Shown in pieces: positions 8,169 through 18,613 of a DNA stretch of 64,000 bases. The DNA comes from Nitratireductor alexandrii (GTDB taxonomy: Bacteria > Pseudomonadota > Alphaproteobacteria > Rhizobiales > Rhizobiaceae), in assembly GCF_004000215.1 (NCBI RefSeq), contig NZ_RBVY01000001.1:720036-784035 (forward strand), written 5' to 3'. Under the pieces are notes generated by a model. The model saw only the letters and a program-made list of their open reading frames with translations, had not been told where the DNA came from and made no database searches. How positions within the stretch are numbered: the stretch's first letter is position 1; every line of letters starts with the position of its first letter. The translations under genes and the position numbers were made by a program.

Positions 8169-9686
8169 ATGCAAAAACCGCTCGCCGACGCGACACCGAA
8201 CAGCTTTGCCTTCGAAACCAGAGCTTTGGTCAAGCCGACCGGGTTTCGCGAATATGACGCGCGCTGGTGGTTCGGCCATCCCGGGTCCGACAAGGCGCCG
8301 GAGATCAATCTGATCGGCGTTCAGGCGCTCGGCATCGGGTTGGGGACGCTGATCAGGCGGCTCGGCGCCGGACCCGATATCGTCGTCGGCCACGATTTCC
8401 GCTCCTATTCGATGGCGATCAAGCTGGCGCTGGTGTCGGGGCTGCAGGCCGCCGGCGCGCGGGTCAAGGATATCGGCCTGGCGCTGTCGCCGATGGCCTA
8501 TTACGCCCAGTTCGCGCTCGACGCCCCCTCGGTCGCCATGGTGACGGCCTCGCACAACGAAAACGGCTGGACAGGCGTCAAGATGGGCGCGGCCCGGCCC
8601 TTGACCTTCGGTCCCGACGAGATGGACGCGCTGAAAAAGATCGTGCTCGACGCCGATTTCGACCTGTCCGGCGGCGGCGCTTACGAATTCGTGCCGGATT
8701 TTCGCCAGCGTTATGTCGACGATCTGGTTTCGGGCGTGAAAATCGCTCGTAAACTGAAAGTGGTGGCGGCCTGCGGCAACGGCACCGCCGGCGCCTTTGC
8801 GCCGGAAGTCCTGAGGCGCATCGGCTGCGAGGTGATCGAACTCGACTGCGACCTGGACCACAGCTTTCCGCGCTACAACCCCAATCCCGAAGACATGAAA
8901 ATGCTGCATGCGATTCGCGACGAGGTGCTGCGCACCGGCGCGGATGTCGGGTTCGGCTTCGACGGCGACGGCGACCGCTGCGGCGTGGTCGACGACGAGG
9001 GCGGCGAGATCTTCGCCGACAAGGTCGGCGTGATGCTTGCCCGCGACATTTCCGGCGAACATGCCGGCTCGCGCTTCGTCGTCGACGTGAAGTCGACGGG
9101 CCTGTTCCTGACGGATCCGGTGTTAAAGGCCAACGGCGCGCGGACCGATTACTGGAAGACCGGCCATTCCCACATCAAGCGCCGGGTCAAGGAACTGGAC
9201 GCGATCGCGGGCTTCGAGAAATCCGGCCATTTCTTCTTCAACCCGCCGATCGGGCGCGGTTACGACGACGGGCTGGTGACGGCGATCGCGGTCTGCCACA
9301 TGCTCGACCGCAACCCGCAAAAGTCGATGGCCGAGCTTTACCGCGACCTGCCGCACACGTTCGGCTCGCCGACCATGTCGCCGCACTGCGCCGACGAGGA
9401 AAAATACGCCGTGGTGGACAAGGTGGTTGCCCAGCTCGAGGGGCTGCGCGACAGCGGCGCGCATTTCGCCGGCCAGCCGATCGCCGACATGGTGACGGTC
9501 AACGGCGTGCGGATCACCAACCGGGACGGCACCTGGGGGCTGATCCGCGCCTCGTCGAACAAGCCGGAACTCGTGGTGGTGGTCGAAAGCCCCGTGTCGG
9601 AGGAGCGCAAGCGGGACATGTTCGCCGCGCTCGACGCCGTGCTGCGCGCCCACCCGCAGGTGGGCGCCTACAACCAGACCCTGTGA
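8169..9686 (+). CDS. Phosphomannomutase/phosphoglucomutase
   Basis: Alpha-D-phosphohexomutase of 505 residues that interconverts hexose 6- and 1-phosphates, here probably mannose-6-P to mannose-1-P given the next gene. The phosphoserine loop is TASHNENGWTG with Ser128, the metal loop is DGDGDR at 265-270, and a sugar-binding GFEKSGH stretch and C-terminal phosphate-binding RASSNKPEL follow in the expected order. It is somewhat longer than the usual 450-470 residues. The mannose-1-phosphate guanylyltransferase fusion begins 24 bases downstream on the same strand, consistent with an operon supplying GDP-mannose for surface polysaccharide. Confidence 0.93.
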   Translation: MQKPLADATPNSFAFETRALVKPTGFREYDARWWFGHPGSDKAPEINLIGVQALGIGLGTLIRRLGAGPDIVVGHDFRSYSMAIKLALVSGLQAAGARVKDIGLALSPMAYYAQFALDAPSVAMVTASHNENGWTGVKMGAARPLTFGPDEMDALKKIVLDADFDLSGGGAYEFVPDFRQRYVDDLVSGVKIARKLKVVAACGNGTAGAFAPEVLRRIGCEVIELDCDLDHSFPRYNPNPEDMKMLHAIRDEVLRTGADVGFGFDGDGDRCGVVDDEGGEIFADKVGVMLARDISGEHAGSRFVVDVKSTGLFLTDPVLKANGARTDYWKTGHSHIKRRVKELDAIAGFEKSGHFFFNPPIGRGYDDGLVTAIAVCHMLDRNPQKSMAELYRDLPHTFGSPTMSPHCADEEKYAVVDKVVAQLEGLRDSGAHFAGQPIADMVTVNGVRITNRDGTWGLIRASSNKPELVVVVESPVSEERKRDMFAALDAVLRAHPQVGAYNQTL

Positions 9687-9710
9687 CGACGCGAGCGGGC
9701 CGGAGACGCC

Positions 9711-11963
9711 ATGACTGAAAAGATCGTCAGCTTCGTCATGAGCGGCGGCGTCGGCTCCCGGCTGTGGCCGCTGTCGCGCGAGGACAACCCCAAGCAGTTC
9801 CACGACCTGTCCGGCGCCGGTTCGATGCTGGCCCAGACCCTGCGCCGGCTGAAGGCGGGGGGCGATGGCGGCTGGCCGGTCTATCTGATCGGCTCCGAGC
9901 GCCACGCCGAGCGCCTGCGCGCCGATCTCGCCGGACTGGACCTTTCGGGCGGCCGGCCGATCTTCGAGCCGATCGGACGCAACACCGCCGCCGCCGTCGC
10001 CGTGGCCGCGCTGCAGACCCTGGCCGATCATGGCGACGCGCTGGTTCTGGTCGTGCCCTCGGACCACGCCATCACCACGGACACCCAGTTCTGGGCCTCG
10101 ATCGCGGCCGGGGCAAAGCCAGCGCGCGACGGGCGCCTGGTGGTGTTCGGCATCAAGCCGAGCCAACCCGAGACCGGTTACGGTTATATCGAGGCTGCCG
10201 GCGATGGCGGCGAGGCGGTGCGCGACGTGCTGCGTTTCGTGGAAAAACCCGACCTTGCAACGGCCGAGACCTATCTGGCGGCTGGCAATTTCTACTGGAA
10301 CACCGGCATCTTCCTGTTTCGGGCAAGCGCCATGCGCGACGCCTTCCTGGAGTTCGCGCCCGATATCTGGGCGGGCGCGGAGCGCGCACTCGCCGCGGCA
10401 TCCAGCGATCTGTCGGGGCTTTATCTGCCGCTCGACCTCTACGAGCACATTCCGGCGATCTCGGTCGACTACGCGATCATGGAGCGCGCGGCGCGCATCG
10501 CCATGGTACCGGCCGGCTTCCGCTGGAACGATCTCGGCTCGTGGCAATCGCTGCTCGACGTCGGCGCCTCCGACGAGAACGGCAACGTGGTGATCGGCGA
10601 CGTCGTCGCCTTCGACACCGCCCATTCCTATCTGCGCAGCGAGGGCCGGCTGTTGTCGGTGATCGGCATGCGCGACGTCGCCATCGTGGCGACCCAGGAC
10701 GCAACCTTCGTCGCGCCGGTGGCCCAGAGCCAGAACGTCAAGAAGATCGTCGAGCGGCTGGAACAGAGCGGTCGGCTGGAGACGCGGTTCACCCCCAGCC
10801 ACGACCGGGTTCTGGTCGTCGGCGCGCATCGCCGGCGGGTATGTCACTGGCTGTTCGAGGAAACCCTGCCTCTATGGGCGACGGCCGGCGTCGACGCGGT
10901 CGGCGGCGGCTTCCACGAGGCGCTCGACTTCGCCGGCCGGCCGCTCGGCAAGCCCAAGCGCATGCGCACCATGGCGCGCCAGATCTATGCCTTCGCCGTC
11001 GCCAAGGCGCGCGGCTGGGACGGGCCGGCCGACCGGATCATCGCCCACGGCATCGATTTCATCGCCGCCAGGGGCCGCAGCGAAAACGGCGGCTGGGTGC
11101 GCGCGATCGGCGTCGACGGCGCGGTGGTCGACCCGGTCGAGGACGCCTACGACCATGCCTGCGTGCTGCTTGCGCTGGCGCATGCCCATCTGTCGGGCAA
11201 CGAGGCCGCGCGCGCGCTCGGCGCGGAGACATTCGCCTTCATCGACGCCCATCTCGAGGACGAGCGGCTGACCGGGTTTCTGGAGTTTCCCGGCGGCAAC
11301 GGCCTGCGCCGGTCGAACCCGCATATGCACCTTCTGGAGGCGTTCCTGGCCTGGTACGACGTGACCGGCGAGCGCGTCCACCTGCGCCGCGCCTCGCGCA
11401 TCATCGATCTGTTCCGCAGCCGGTTCTTCGATCCCGACAGCTGGACGGTCGGCGAGTTTTTCGACGACGATTTCACTCCGGCCGCGGGCGAAAAGGGCCA
11501 GTGGACGGAGCCGGGCCACCATTTCGAATGGGCCTCGCTGCTGGTCGATTTCGCCGACAAGACCGGGCAGGGCGATCTGGTCGGCATCGCCCGCAAGCTC
11601 TACGCCTCGGCGGTCGCCAACGGGCTGAACCGGGCGACCGGGCTTGCCTATGCCGCGGTGTCGCGCTCGGGCATGCCGCTCGACCAGCTGTCGCGCTCAT
11701 GGCCGCAGGCCGAGGCGATCAAGGCGGCGATGGCGCTCGACGGGGCCGGCGGTCCGGACCTGAAGCCGGAAATCGAGGCGCGTGTCGGGCGGCTGTTCCG
11801 CTGGCATATCGATCCCGCGCCGACCGGCCTGTGGATCGACCGGGTCGACGAAAAGGGGCGCTCGGTGGCGCGCGAGGTGCCCGCCAGCATCTTTTACCAT
11901 CTGGTGTTCGCGCTGACGCGCTATCTGGACAAGACGGACGGGGCCGACGAGGCGGCCGGGTAG
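9711..11963 (+). CDS. Mannose-1-phosphate guanylyltransferase fused to an AGE-family epimerase/isomerase
   Basis: A 750-residue two-domain enzyme. Residues 1 to about 350 are a nucleotidyltransferase with the GDP-mannose pyrophosphorylase signature SGGVGSRLWPLSR near 10-23, PKQF just after and FVEKP near 180. Residues about 365-745 are an (alpha/alpha)6 barrel of the N-acylglucosamine 2-epimerase superfamily, with aromatic and His-rich stretches such as GQWTEPGHHFEWASLL. In the common type II enzyme the C-terminal isomerase is a cupin; here an AGE barrel takes that place and may act as mannose-6-phosphate isomerase. With the upstream mutase this covers fructose-6-P to GDP-mannose. The isomerase activity is inferred from position in the fusion. 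Confidence 0.9.
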   Translation: MTEKIVSFVMSGGVGSRLWPLSREDNPKQFHDLSGAGSMLAQTLRRLKAGGDGGWPVYLIGSERHAERLRADLAGLDLSGGRPIFEPIGRNTAAAVAVAALQTLADHGDALVLVVPSDHAITTDTQFWASIAAGAKPARDGRLVVFGIKPSQPETGYGYIEAAGDGGEAVRDVLRFVEKPDLATAETYLAAGNFYWNTGIFLFRASAMRDAFLEFAPDIWAGAERALAAASSDLSGLYLPLDLYEHIPAISVDYAIMERAARIAMVPAGFRWNDLGSWQSLLDVGASDENGNVVIGDVVAFDTAHSYLRSEGRLLSVIGMRDVAIVATQDATFVAPVAQSQNVKKIVERLEQSGRLETRFTPSHDRVLVVGAHRRRVCHWLFEETLPLWATAGVDAVGGGFHEALDFAGRPLGKPKRMRTMARQIYAFAVAKARGWDGPADRIIAHGIDFIAARGRSENGGWVRAIGVDGAVVDPVEDAYDHACVLLALAHAHLSGNEAARALGAETFAFIDAHLEDERLTGFLEFPGGNGLRRSNPHMHLLEAFLAWYDVTGERVHLRRASRIIDLFRSRFFDPDSWTVGEFFDDDFTPAAGEKGQWTEPGHHFEWASLLVDFADKTGQGDLVGIARKLYASAVANGLNRATGLAYAAVSRSGMPLDQLSRSWPQAEAIKAAMALDGAGGPDLKPEIEARVGRLFRWHIDPAPTGLWIDRVDEKGRSVAREVPASIFYHLVFALTRYLDKTDGADEAAG

Positions 11964-12009
11964 GCCGCGCGCCGGTTCCGCCCTTCGGGCAAGGCGTGAC
12001 GCCGCGACC

Positions 12010-13473
12010 TCAATACGGACTGTCGACGTCGCCGGTCTCCACATAGACCGTCTTGATCTGCGAGTAGTGGCCGAGCGCGGCGAGCGAGTTCTCCCGTCCC
12101 ATGCCCGACTGCTTGACGCCGCCGAACGGGATCTCGGCCGGCGACAGATTGTAGTGGTTGATCCAGCACGTGCCGGCTTGCAGGTCGGCGATGACGCGGT
12201 GGGCGCGGGCCAGGTCGCGGGTGAACACGCCGGCCGACAGGCCGAACTCGGTGTCGTTGGCGCGCGCGATCGCCTCGGCTTCCTCGCTGAACGACAACAC
12301 GCTCATCACCGGCCCGAAAATCTCCTCGCGGGCGATCCGCATGTCGTCCCTGACCTCGGTGAAGACGGTCGGCTCGACGAAGAAGCCGCCTTCGAAACCC
12401 TGGAGTTTCGGCACGCCGCCGCCATGAGCGAGCGTCGCGCCCTCGGCCTTGCCGATCTCGATATAACCGCACACCTTGTCGTGCTGGGCCTTGTTGATCA
12501 ATGGTCCCATCTGCGTTTCGGGATCGAGCGGGTCGCCGATGCGGATCTTCTTGGTGCGCTCGATCAGCCGCGCAAGGAAGCGCTCGCGAATGCCGTCCTG
12601 GACGAAGACGCGCGTGCCGTTGGAGCAGACCTGGCCGGTGGAGTAGAAATTGGCGAGCATGGCGCCGCCGACGGCGTTTTCGAGATCGGCGTCGTCGAAC
12701 ACGATCAGCGGCGACTTGCCGCCGAGCTCCATCGTGGCGTGCTTCATCTGCGAACCGGCGAGCGAAAGCACCTTGCGGCCGGTCGGCACCGAGCCGGTGA
12801 GGGACACCTTGGCCACCACCGGATGGCCGGCGAGCGCGGCGCCGACATCGCCAAAACCCTGGACGACGTTGAACAACCCGTCGGGAAGCCCGGCCTCGGT
12901 GAAGATCTCGGCCAGGACCAGCGCCGAGAGCGGGGTGTTTTCGGACGGCTTGAACACCATCGCGTTGCCCATGGCGAGCGCCGGGCCGGCCTTCCAGCCC
13001 GCGCCCTGGATCGGATAGTTCCAAGCGCCGATGCCCACGCACACGCCGAGCGGCTCGCGCCGCGTATAGGCGAAGGGACCGCCGAGATCGACATAATCGC
13101 CATTATAGGCGGCGACCGCGCCGCCGAAGAATTCCAGCGCGTCGGCGGCCGAGGCGGGATCGGCGACCAGCGTTTCCTGGATCGCCTTGCCGGTGTCGAA
13201 CGTCTCCAGCCGGGCGATTTCGTCATTGCGTTCGCGCAGCAGGTCGGCCGCGCGGCGCAAAACCCGCCCGCGTTCGGTCGGGCTCATGCGCGCCCAGGCC
13301 CCCTGCGCGGCACGGGCGGCCTCGATGGCAAGCTCGACGATATTGTCGGTGGCCGCGTGCAGGCGGGCGATCACCTCGCCGGTGGCCGGGTAGATGACGT
13401 CCAGCGTCTGTCCGCCCTGGTCCTCGACATAGCTGCCGTTGATGTAGTGCGACGCCTTGGGTTGAGCTTTCAT
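12010..13473 (-). CDS. betB: Betaine aldehyde dehydrogenase
   Basis: NAD(P)+-dependent aldehyde dehydrogenase of 487 residues, oxidising betaine aldehyde to glycine betaine in the cytoplasm. The catalytic Glu249 lies in MELGGKSP and the nucleophilic Cys283 in [11 protein letters not shown]; the GIGAWNYP substrate/cofactor loop is near 147-154. The C-terminus [21 protein letters not shown] is characteristic of BetB. It is the last gene of a minus-strand bet operon, 147 bases after betA, and makes the osmoprotectant from choline together with BetA. It converges with the GDP-mannose fusion gene, only 46 bases away. Confidence 0.95.
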   Translation of the reverse strand: MKAQPKASHYINGSYVEDQGGQTLDVIYPATGEVIARLHAATDNIVELAIEAARAAQGAWARMSPTERGRVLRRAADLLRERNDEIARLETFDTGKAIQETLVADPASAADALEFFGGAVAAYNGDYVDLGGPFAYTRREPLGVCVGIGAWNYPIQGAGWKAGPALAMGNAMVFKPSENTPLSALVLAEIFTEAGLPDGLFNVVQGFGDVGAALAGHPVVAKVSLTGSVPTGRKVLSLAGSQMKHATMELGGKSPLIVFDDADLENAVGGAMLANFYSTGQVCSNGTRVFVQDGIRERFLARLIERTKKIRIGDPLDPETQMGPLINKAQHDKVCGYIEIGKAEGATLAHGGGVPKLQGFEGGFFVEPTVFTEVRDDMRIAREEIFGPVMSVLSFSEEAEAIARANDTEFGLSAGVFTRDLARAHRVIADLQAGTCWINHYNLSPAEIPFGGVKQSGMGRENSLAALGHYSQIKTVYVETGDVDSPY

Positions 13474-13620
13474 GGTCTGATCCTTTTGGCGGGGCCTGCG
13501 TTGGCCTTCCCTTATCGTTTCCGGGCGTCCGGCGCGAGGGGGCGCGGCGAACAGACGCCCTGGGCGCTCGGCCTGATCGGAACGGAACGGCGCGGCGGGC
13601 TCTGTCGGATCGCCGACCGA

Positions 13621-15273
13621 TCACCTGTCGGAGTCGCGCCAGCGCGGATTGATCCACGGTTCCTGGTTCGAGGGGGGCAGAGGCGCGCGCCCCAGAATGT
13701 GGTCGGCCGCCTTTTCGCCGGTCATGATCGACGGACCGTTGAGATTGCCGTTGGTGATGCGCGGGAAGATCGAGGAATCGGCGACGCGCAGCCCCGCAAC
13801 GCCGATCACCCGGCAGTCGGGATCGACCACGCTCATCGGATCGTCGGCATGCCCCATGCGGCAGGTGCCGCAGGGGTGATACGCACTCTCGACATGCTCG
13901 CGGATGAAGTCGTCGAGTTCGGCGTCGCTTTCGACGTGGCTGCCCGGCGCGATCTCGTCGCCGCGAAACTCGTCGAAGGCGGACTGCGAAAAAATCTCGC
14001 GGGTCAGCCGGATGCAGTGGCGGAAATCGACCCAGTCCTGATCATGCGCCATATAGTTGAAACGGATGACGGGCTTTGCGCGCGGGTCGGCCGAGCGCAG
14101 GGTGACGGTGCCGCGCGAGGCCGAGCGCATCGGTCCGACATGAGCCTGAAAACCGTGCGCGGGCACCGCCGCCTTGCCGTCGTAGCGGATCGCCGCCGGC
14201 AGGAAATGATACTGGATATCGGGATAGTCGACGCCGGCGCGCGAGCGCACGAAGGCGGCCGCCTCGAAATGGTTGGTCGCCCCGAGGCCCGATTTGAACA
14301 TCAGCCAGCGCGCGCCGATCAGCGCCTTGGAAAGCGGATTGAGCACCGAATAGAGCGTGACCGGCTTCAGAGATTTCTGCTGGATGTAGAGTTCGAGATG
14401 GTCCTGCAGATTGGCGCCGACGCCGGGCCGGTCGGCGACGACATCAATGCCGTGCTCGGCCAGCTGCGCGGCCGGCCCGATGCCCGACAGCAACAGGAGT
14501 TTGGGCGAGTTGATCGACGAGGCGCAGAGCACGACTTCGCGCTTCGCCTTAATTTGTTGAATCGCTCCGCGAAGCTCGACCTCGACGCCGGTGGCGCGTT
14601 GATTCTCGATGATCACTTTGCGCGCGAAGCCGTTGACGAGACTCACGTTCTTGCGCTTCAGCGCCGGCCGCAAATAGGCATTGGCCGTCGACCAGCGCCG
14701 GCCGCGATGAATGGTCTGCTCCATCGCGCCGAAGCCTTCCTGCTTGGCGCCGTTATAGTCCTGGGTGAGTTCGAAACCGGCCTGGTTGCCGGCCTCGATG
14801 AAGGCCGCGTAGAGCGGGTTCCTGCGCGCGCCGCGGCGCACATGCAAGGGGCCGTCCGTGCCGCGCCAGCCCGCTTCGCCGCCATGCGAATTTTCCATGC
14901 GCTTGAAGTAGGGCAGCACGTCGGCGAAGCTCCAGCCGGTCGCGCCGGTCTCGGCCCAATGGTCGAAGTCGCGGGCATGGCCGCGCACATAGACCATGCC
15001 GTTGATCGACGACGAGCCGCCGAGCACCTTGCCGCGCGGCGTGGCCAGAACGCGTCCGCCCAGATGCGGCTCCGGCTCGCTGGCGTAGCCCCAGTCGTAA
15101 AGGCTCATGTTCATCGGGAAGGACAGGGCCGACGGCATCTGGATGAGCGGGCCGATATCGGTGCCGCCATATTCGATGACGATCACGGAGTGACGCCCGT
15201 CCTCCGACAACCTGTAGGCGAGTGCCGCGCCGGCCGAACCGGACCCGACGATCACGTAATCGGCTTCAAGCAT
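13621..15273 (-). CDS. betA: Choline dehydrogenase
   Basis: FAD-dependent GMC oxidoreductase of 550 residues that oxidises choline to betaine aldehyde, usually membrane-associated. The ADP-binding motif [14 protein letters not shown] starts at residue 9, the first GMC signature region [14 protein letters not shown] is near 80-95, and the C-terminus contains the conserved [11 protein letters not shown] with its active-site histidine region. The start ATG 15273 gives the normal family length; longer in-frame sequence upstream is only the shadow of the dehydratase gene. It sits between the PLP dehydratase and betB in the bet operon. Confidence 0.95.
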   Translation of the reverse strand: MLEADYVIVGSGSAGAALAYRLSEDGRHSVIVIEYGGTDIGPLIQMPSALSFPMNMSLYDWGYASEPEPHLGGRVLATPRGKVLGGSSSINGMVYVRGHARDFDHWAETGATGWSFADVLPYFKRMENSHGGEAGWRGTDGPLHVRRGARRNPLYAAFIEAGNQAGFELTQDYNGAKQEGFGAMEQTIHRGRRWSTANAYLRPALKRKNVSLVNGFARKVIIENQRATGVEVELRGAIQQIKAKREVVLCASSINSPKLLLLSGIGPAAQLAEHGIDVVADRPGVGANLQDHLELYIQQKSLKPVTLYSVLNPLSKALIGARWLMFKSGLGATNHFEAAAFVRSRAGVDYPDIQYHFLPAAIRYDGKAAVPAHGFQAHVGPMRSASRGTVTLRSADPRAKPVIRFNYMAHDQDWVDFRHCIRLTREIFSQSAFDEFRGDEIAPGSHVESDAELDDFIREHVESAYHPCGTCRMGHADDPMSVVDPDCRVIGVAGLRVADSSIFPRITNGNLNGPSIMTGEKAADHILGRAPLPPSNQEPWINPRWRDSDR

Positions 15274-15323
15274 TGGCGCTGATACTCCCGCTGCAAGGTT
15301 GGGGCGAGAGGCGATGCCGGCTT

Positions 15324-16325
15324 TCACGCATCGCCGACATGCCGGGTGAAATCGGCGAGCGCGACATTGCCGCCGGTGGCGATGACGAGCACCGTCTTGC
15401 CGGATAGGTCGAGCCCGGCCTCCAGGAGCGCGGCGATGGCCGCAGCCCCCGAGGGTTCCAGAACCAGCTTCAGCCGTTCGAAGGCGATGCGCATGGCGCG
15501 CCGCACGGCCGCGTCGGCGACGGCCAATCCGGTGACGCCGGCCGCCGCCGCCGCGGCGAAGGGGGCCGCGCCCGGCGCGCGCGCCATCAACCCGTCGCAG
15601 ATCGTCGCCGCACCGGCCGGACGCGGCTCGATCGCGCCCTCGGCGAGCGAGCGTCCCATGCCGTCGAAGCCCTGCGGCTCGACGGCGAAGAGTTTCGTGT
15701 CGGGCGCAAGGTGGTGAAAGGCGAGCGCCACCCCGCCGATCAGTCCGCCGCCGCCGACCGGGCACAGCACCAAGTCTGCGCGGGCGTTCCTGTCGGCAAG
15801 CTGTTCGAGCGCCTCCAGCCCGGCGCCCGCCTGTCCGGCGACGATTTCGGGGTCGTCGAAAGGATGAAGCAGCACCAGATTTTCTTCCGCGGCGATGGCG
15901 GCGGCCCGTTCGGCGGCGACCTCCTCGCGCGGACGCGCGCCATGCTCGCTCAGGATCACGCGCGCGCCATAACCCGCCGTCGCCTCGCGTTTGGCGGCCG
16001 GCGCGTCGACCGGCATGACGATGGTCACGGGAATGCCGAGCGCCTGGCCGGCCGCCGAAAGGCCCTGTGCGAAATTGCCGGAGGAATAGGCGACCACGCC
16101 GCGCCGCGCCTCGTCGGGGGCGAGCCGTGTCAGCCGCCAATAGGCGCCGCGCACCTTGAAGGAGCCCGCCCATTGCAGCGATTCCGGCTTGACGAAGACG
16201 CGCGCGGCGCCGCTTTCCTTGGCCAGAAAGGCCGATTCCAGCAACGGTGTCACCTGTGTCGCCTGCCGGGTGAGCGCGTAGGCGCGGCGAAGGTGATCGA
16301 GGTCGGGGATTTGCGGGGCCGTCAT
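15324..16325 (-). CDS. PLP-dependent threonine/serine dehydratase family protein inside the bet operon
   Basis: Fold-type II PLP enzyme of about 333 residues, of the IlvA/TdcB/serine-racemase family. The PLP lysine lies in SFKVRGA near residue 55, the phosphate-binding loop is [11 protein letters not shown] near 175, and a C-terminal ATGGNV follows; there is no ACT regulatory domain, so it is the catabolic, short type. Two consecutive ATGs (16328 and 16325) overlap the betC stop; the second is better spaced from GAGAGG. It lies between betC and betA, where rhizobial bet operons normally have no such gene. Serine or threonine deamination is likely; a role in downstream betaine catabolism through glycine and serine is speculation. 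Confidence 0.88.
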   Translation of the reverse strand: MTAPQIPDLDHLRRAYALTRQATQVTPLLESAFLAKESGAARVFVKPESLQWAGSFKVRGAYWRLTRLAPDEARRGVVAYSSGNFAQGLSAAGQALGIPVTIVMPVDAPAAKREATAGYGARVILSEHGARPREEVAAERAAAIAAEENLVLLHPFDDPEIVAGQAGAGLEALEQLADRNARADLVLCPVGGGGLIGGVALAFHHLAPDTKLFAVEPQGFDGMGRSLAEGAIEPRPAGAATICDGLMARAPGAAPFAAAAAAGVTGLAVADAAVRRAMRIAFERLKLVLEPSGAAAIAALLEAGLDLSGKTVLVIATGGNVALADFTRHVGDA

Positions 16326-17851
16326 CATTCGCCTCTCGGAAAGCGTTTTTGGTCTTCCAGCACGTTCAGGTCCATGTGGTTGCGCATGTAGCGCTCCGAG
16401 GCCTGGCGCAGCGGCTGGAAGTCCCAAGGGTAATAGGCGCCGTTGCGCAGCGCCGGATAGACCACCCAGCGCCGGGCCTGGCTTTCGCGCACCGCCGCGT
16501 CGAAGCCCGCCATGTCCCAGCGCGCTCGCACCATGCCCATGAAGCGCCCGACCGTCTCAGCATGATCGGGACGTTCGGCGAGATTGACGGTTTCGAGCGG
16601 GTCGGCGTCGAGATCGAAGAGCTGCGGCGGATCGAGTTCGCAATGGACGAATTTGAAGCGGCCCTGGCGGATCGCAACCAGCGGCGCATAGGAGCCCTCG
16701 GCCGCATATTCCATCAGCACCGGCGCGCTCCGCGTTCCGCCGGCAAGAAGCGGCGCCAGCGACTGGCCGTCGGTCCATTTCGCGATGGCGTCCATGTCGG
16801 CGCCGGCGAGGGCGCACAGGCTGGGCAGGATGTCGAGATTGGAGACCGGGACATGGAAGAGGGCCGCCTCGATGCCGGGACCGGCCATCATCAAGGGCAC
16901 GCGCGCCGACCCCTCGAAGAACGACATCTTGAACCACAGGCCGCGCTCGCCGAGCATGTCGCCGTGGTCGGAGCAGAACACGATCACGGTGTCGTCGAGC
17001 ATGCGCGTGCGCGCAAGCGTGTCGATCAGTTCGCCGACCTTGTCGTCGAGATAGGAAATATTGGCGAAATAGCCGCGCCGCGCGCGGCGTACATGGTCGG
17101 GCCGGATGTCGAAGGCTGCGTAGTCGCTGGCGTGGTAGAGCCGCCTCGAATGCGGGTCCTGATCTTCTTCGGCGATGCGGGCGACCGTCGGCTCCAGCGC
17201 CGGGCAGTCCTCGTAAAGATCCCAGTAGCGCCGGCGTGCGACATAGGGATCGTGCGGATGGGTGAAGGAGACGGTCAGGCACCAGGGGCGCCGATCTTCG
17301 TCCTGGGAGGCGCGGGCATGGTCGTAAAGACGCTGCACGGCGTGGAAGCAGACCTCGTCGTCATACTCCATCTGGTTGGAGATCTCGGCCACGCCCGCAC
17401 CGGTGACCGAGCCCAGATTGTGATACCACCAGTCGATGCGCTCGCCGGGTTTGCGATAGTCCGGCGTCCAGCCGAAATCGGCCGGATAGATGTCGGTCGT
17501 CAGCCGTTCCTCGAAGCCGTGAAGCTGGTCCGGGCCGACGAAATGCATCTTGCCCGACAGGCAGGTGTGATAGCCGGCGGCGCGCAGATGGTGGGCGTAG
17601 GTGGGGATCGAGGAAGCGAATTCGGCGGCGTTGTCGTAGACCCCGGTGCGCGAGGGCAATTGCCCGCTCATGAAGGCGGCCCGGCCGGGGGCGCACAGCG
17701 GCGAGGCGGTGTAGCTATTGCGAAAGCGGGCCGAGCGCGCGGCCAGCGCCTTGAGATGCGGGGCGTGCAGGAAGTCGGCCGGACCGTCGGGAAACAGCGT
17801 CCCGTTGAGCTGGTCGACCATGATGATCAAGATGTTGGGGCGCGCCGTCAT
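16325..17851 (-). CDS. betC: Choline sulfatase
   Basis: Type I sulfatase of 508 residues that hydrolyses choline-O-sulfate to choline and sulfate in the cytoplasm. The formylglycine signature CAPGR with Cys53 is present, the N-terminal metal ligands lie in IMVDQ, and the [11 protein letters not shown] segment matches choline sulfatases. The C-terminal [13 protein letters not shown] tail is typical of BetC. It starts inside the betI stop codon (ATGA at 17848-17851) and its own stop overlaps the dehydratase start. This gives the operon a route from choline sulfate as well as choline, useful for osmoprotection and as carbon, nitrogen and sulfur source. Confidence 0.94.
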   Translation of the reverse strand: MTARPNILIIMVDQLNGTLFPDGPADFLHAPHLKALAARSARFRNSYTASPLCAPGRAAFMSGQLPSRTGVYDNAAEFASSIPTYAHHLRAAGYHTCLSGKMHFVGPDQLHGFEERLTTDIYPADFGWTPDYRKPGERIDWWYHNLGSVTGAGVAEISNQMEYDDEVCFHAVQRLYDHARASQDEDRRPWCLTVSFTHPHDPYVARRRYWDLYEDCPALEPTVARIAEEDQDPHSRRLYHASDYAAFDIRPDHVRRARRGYFANISYLDDKVGELIDTLARTRMLDDTVIVFCSDHGDMLGERGLWFKMSFFEGSARVPLMMAGPGIEAALFHVPVSNLDILPSLCALAGADMDAIAKWTDGQSLAPLLAGGTRSAPVLMEYAAEGSYAPLVAIRQGRFKFVHCELDPPQLFDLDADPLETVNLAERPDHAETVGRFMGMVRARWDMAGFDAAVRESQARRWVVYPALRNGAYYPWDFQPLRQASERYMRNHMDLNVLEDQKRFPRGE

Positions 17852-18441
17852 GACGTCCTCGCTTCCGTCGCAAGCATGGTTTCGACATAGTCCTCCACCA
17901 GCGCGACCGCGCTCCTGGGGTCGGGCGGCCCGTCCTTCAGCGCACGGCGGATGTAAAGCCCGTCGATCAGCGCGGCGATGCCTTCGGCGACCCGCTCCGC
18001 GCGCAGGGCGGGCATCAAAGGCCGCAAGCCGCTCATCAGATTGGAATGAAGCCGGCGGGCATAGACCCTCAACAGCCGCCGCATGGCGGGCGAGCGCTGC
18101 GCCTCGACGTAGAACGCCAGCCAGGCGGCAACGGTCTCGGGCCGGAACTGGGTCGGCGAAAAACTGACCGCCACCATTGCAGAAACCCGCGCCCGCGGCT
18201 GGGGCGCGGCCCGCAGCGCGGCGCACCCGTCGCGGCCGAGCTCCGACAGGAGGTGGCGCATGGTGGCTTCGAGGAGATCGTCCTTGGCACCGAAATAATG
18301 ATGGGCGAGCGCGGAGGAGACGCCGGCGATGCCGGCGATTTCCGACATGGTCACGTCGAGCGAGCCGCGCGCGCCGATCGCCGCGATCGCGGCCTCGATC
18401 AGCGCCTTGCGCCGCAGCGGCTCCATTCCGACCTTTGGCAT
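17848..18441 (-). CDS. betI: TetR-family transcriptional repressor BetI
   Basis: Choline-sensing repressor of the bet operon, 197 residues. The N-terminus [18 protein letters not shown] and the helix-turn-helix [32 protein letters not shown] are close to BetI of rhizobia and enteric bacteria. I chose ATG 18441 because MPKVGM is the usual BetI start; the longer frame upstream runs through the operator. It is the first gene of the minus-strand operon and divergent from the thiolase gene. An inverted repeat 32 bases upstream of its start (18473-18486) is the obvious autoregulatory site. Release by choline is family knowledge, not seen here. Confidence 0.94.
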   Translation of the reverse strand: MPKVGMEPLRRKALIEAAIAAIGARGSLDVTMSEIAGIAGVSSALAHHYFGAKDDLLEATMRHLLSELGRDGCAALRAAPQPRARVSAMVAVSFSPTQFRPETVAAWLAFYVEAQRSPAMRRLLRVYARRLHSNLMSGLRPLMPALRAERVAEGIAALIDGLYIRRALKDGPPDPRSAVALVEDYVETMLATEARTS

Positions 18442-18472
18442 GATCGCCTCCCTTGAGAGCTGTATATTTTTA

Positions 18473-18486
18473 ATTGACTGGTCAAT
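18473..18486. promoter_or_regulatory. Probable BetI operator
   Basis: A perfect 6-bp inverted repeat around two bases, ATTGAC-TG-GTCAAT, lies in an AT-rich stretch in the 172-bp divergent region between betI and the thiolase gene. TetR-type repressors bind such palindromes and the position just upstream of betI fits autoregulation. Confidence 0.7.
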
Positions 18487-18613
18487 CAATAAAAATTCGC
18501 GCGGCTGTGCGGAGCGGACTTTACTGCGCTGCAAAATACGTTCAGACTTGAACAATCAATTGCCGCGCACGGCATTTGCGCTACAGTGCGCGATCATCGG
18601 ATTGGAGGCTGGC

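Noticed and set aside
12067..15282. A plus-strand frame of 1071 codons across betB and betA
   Set aside because: Antisense to two well-defined enzymes; no domain or start signal is visible in it.
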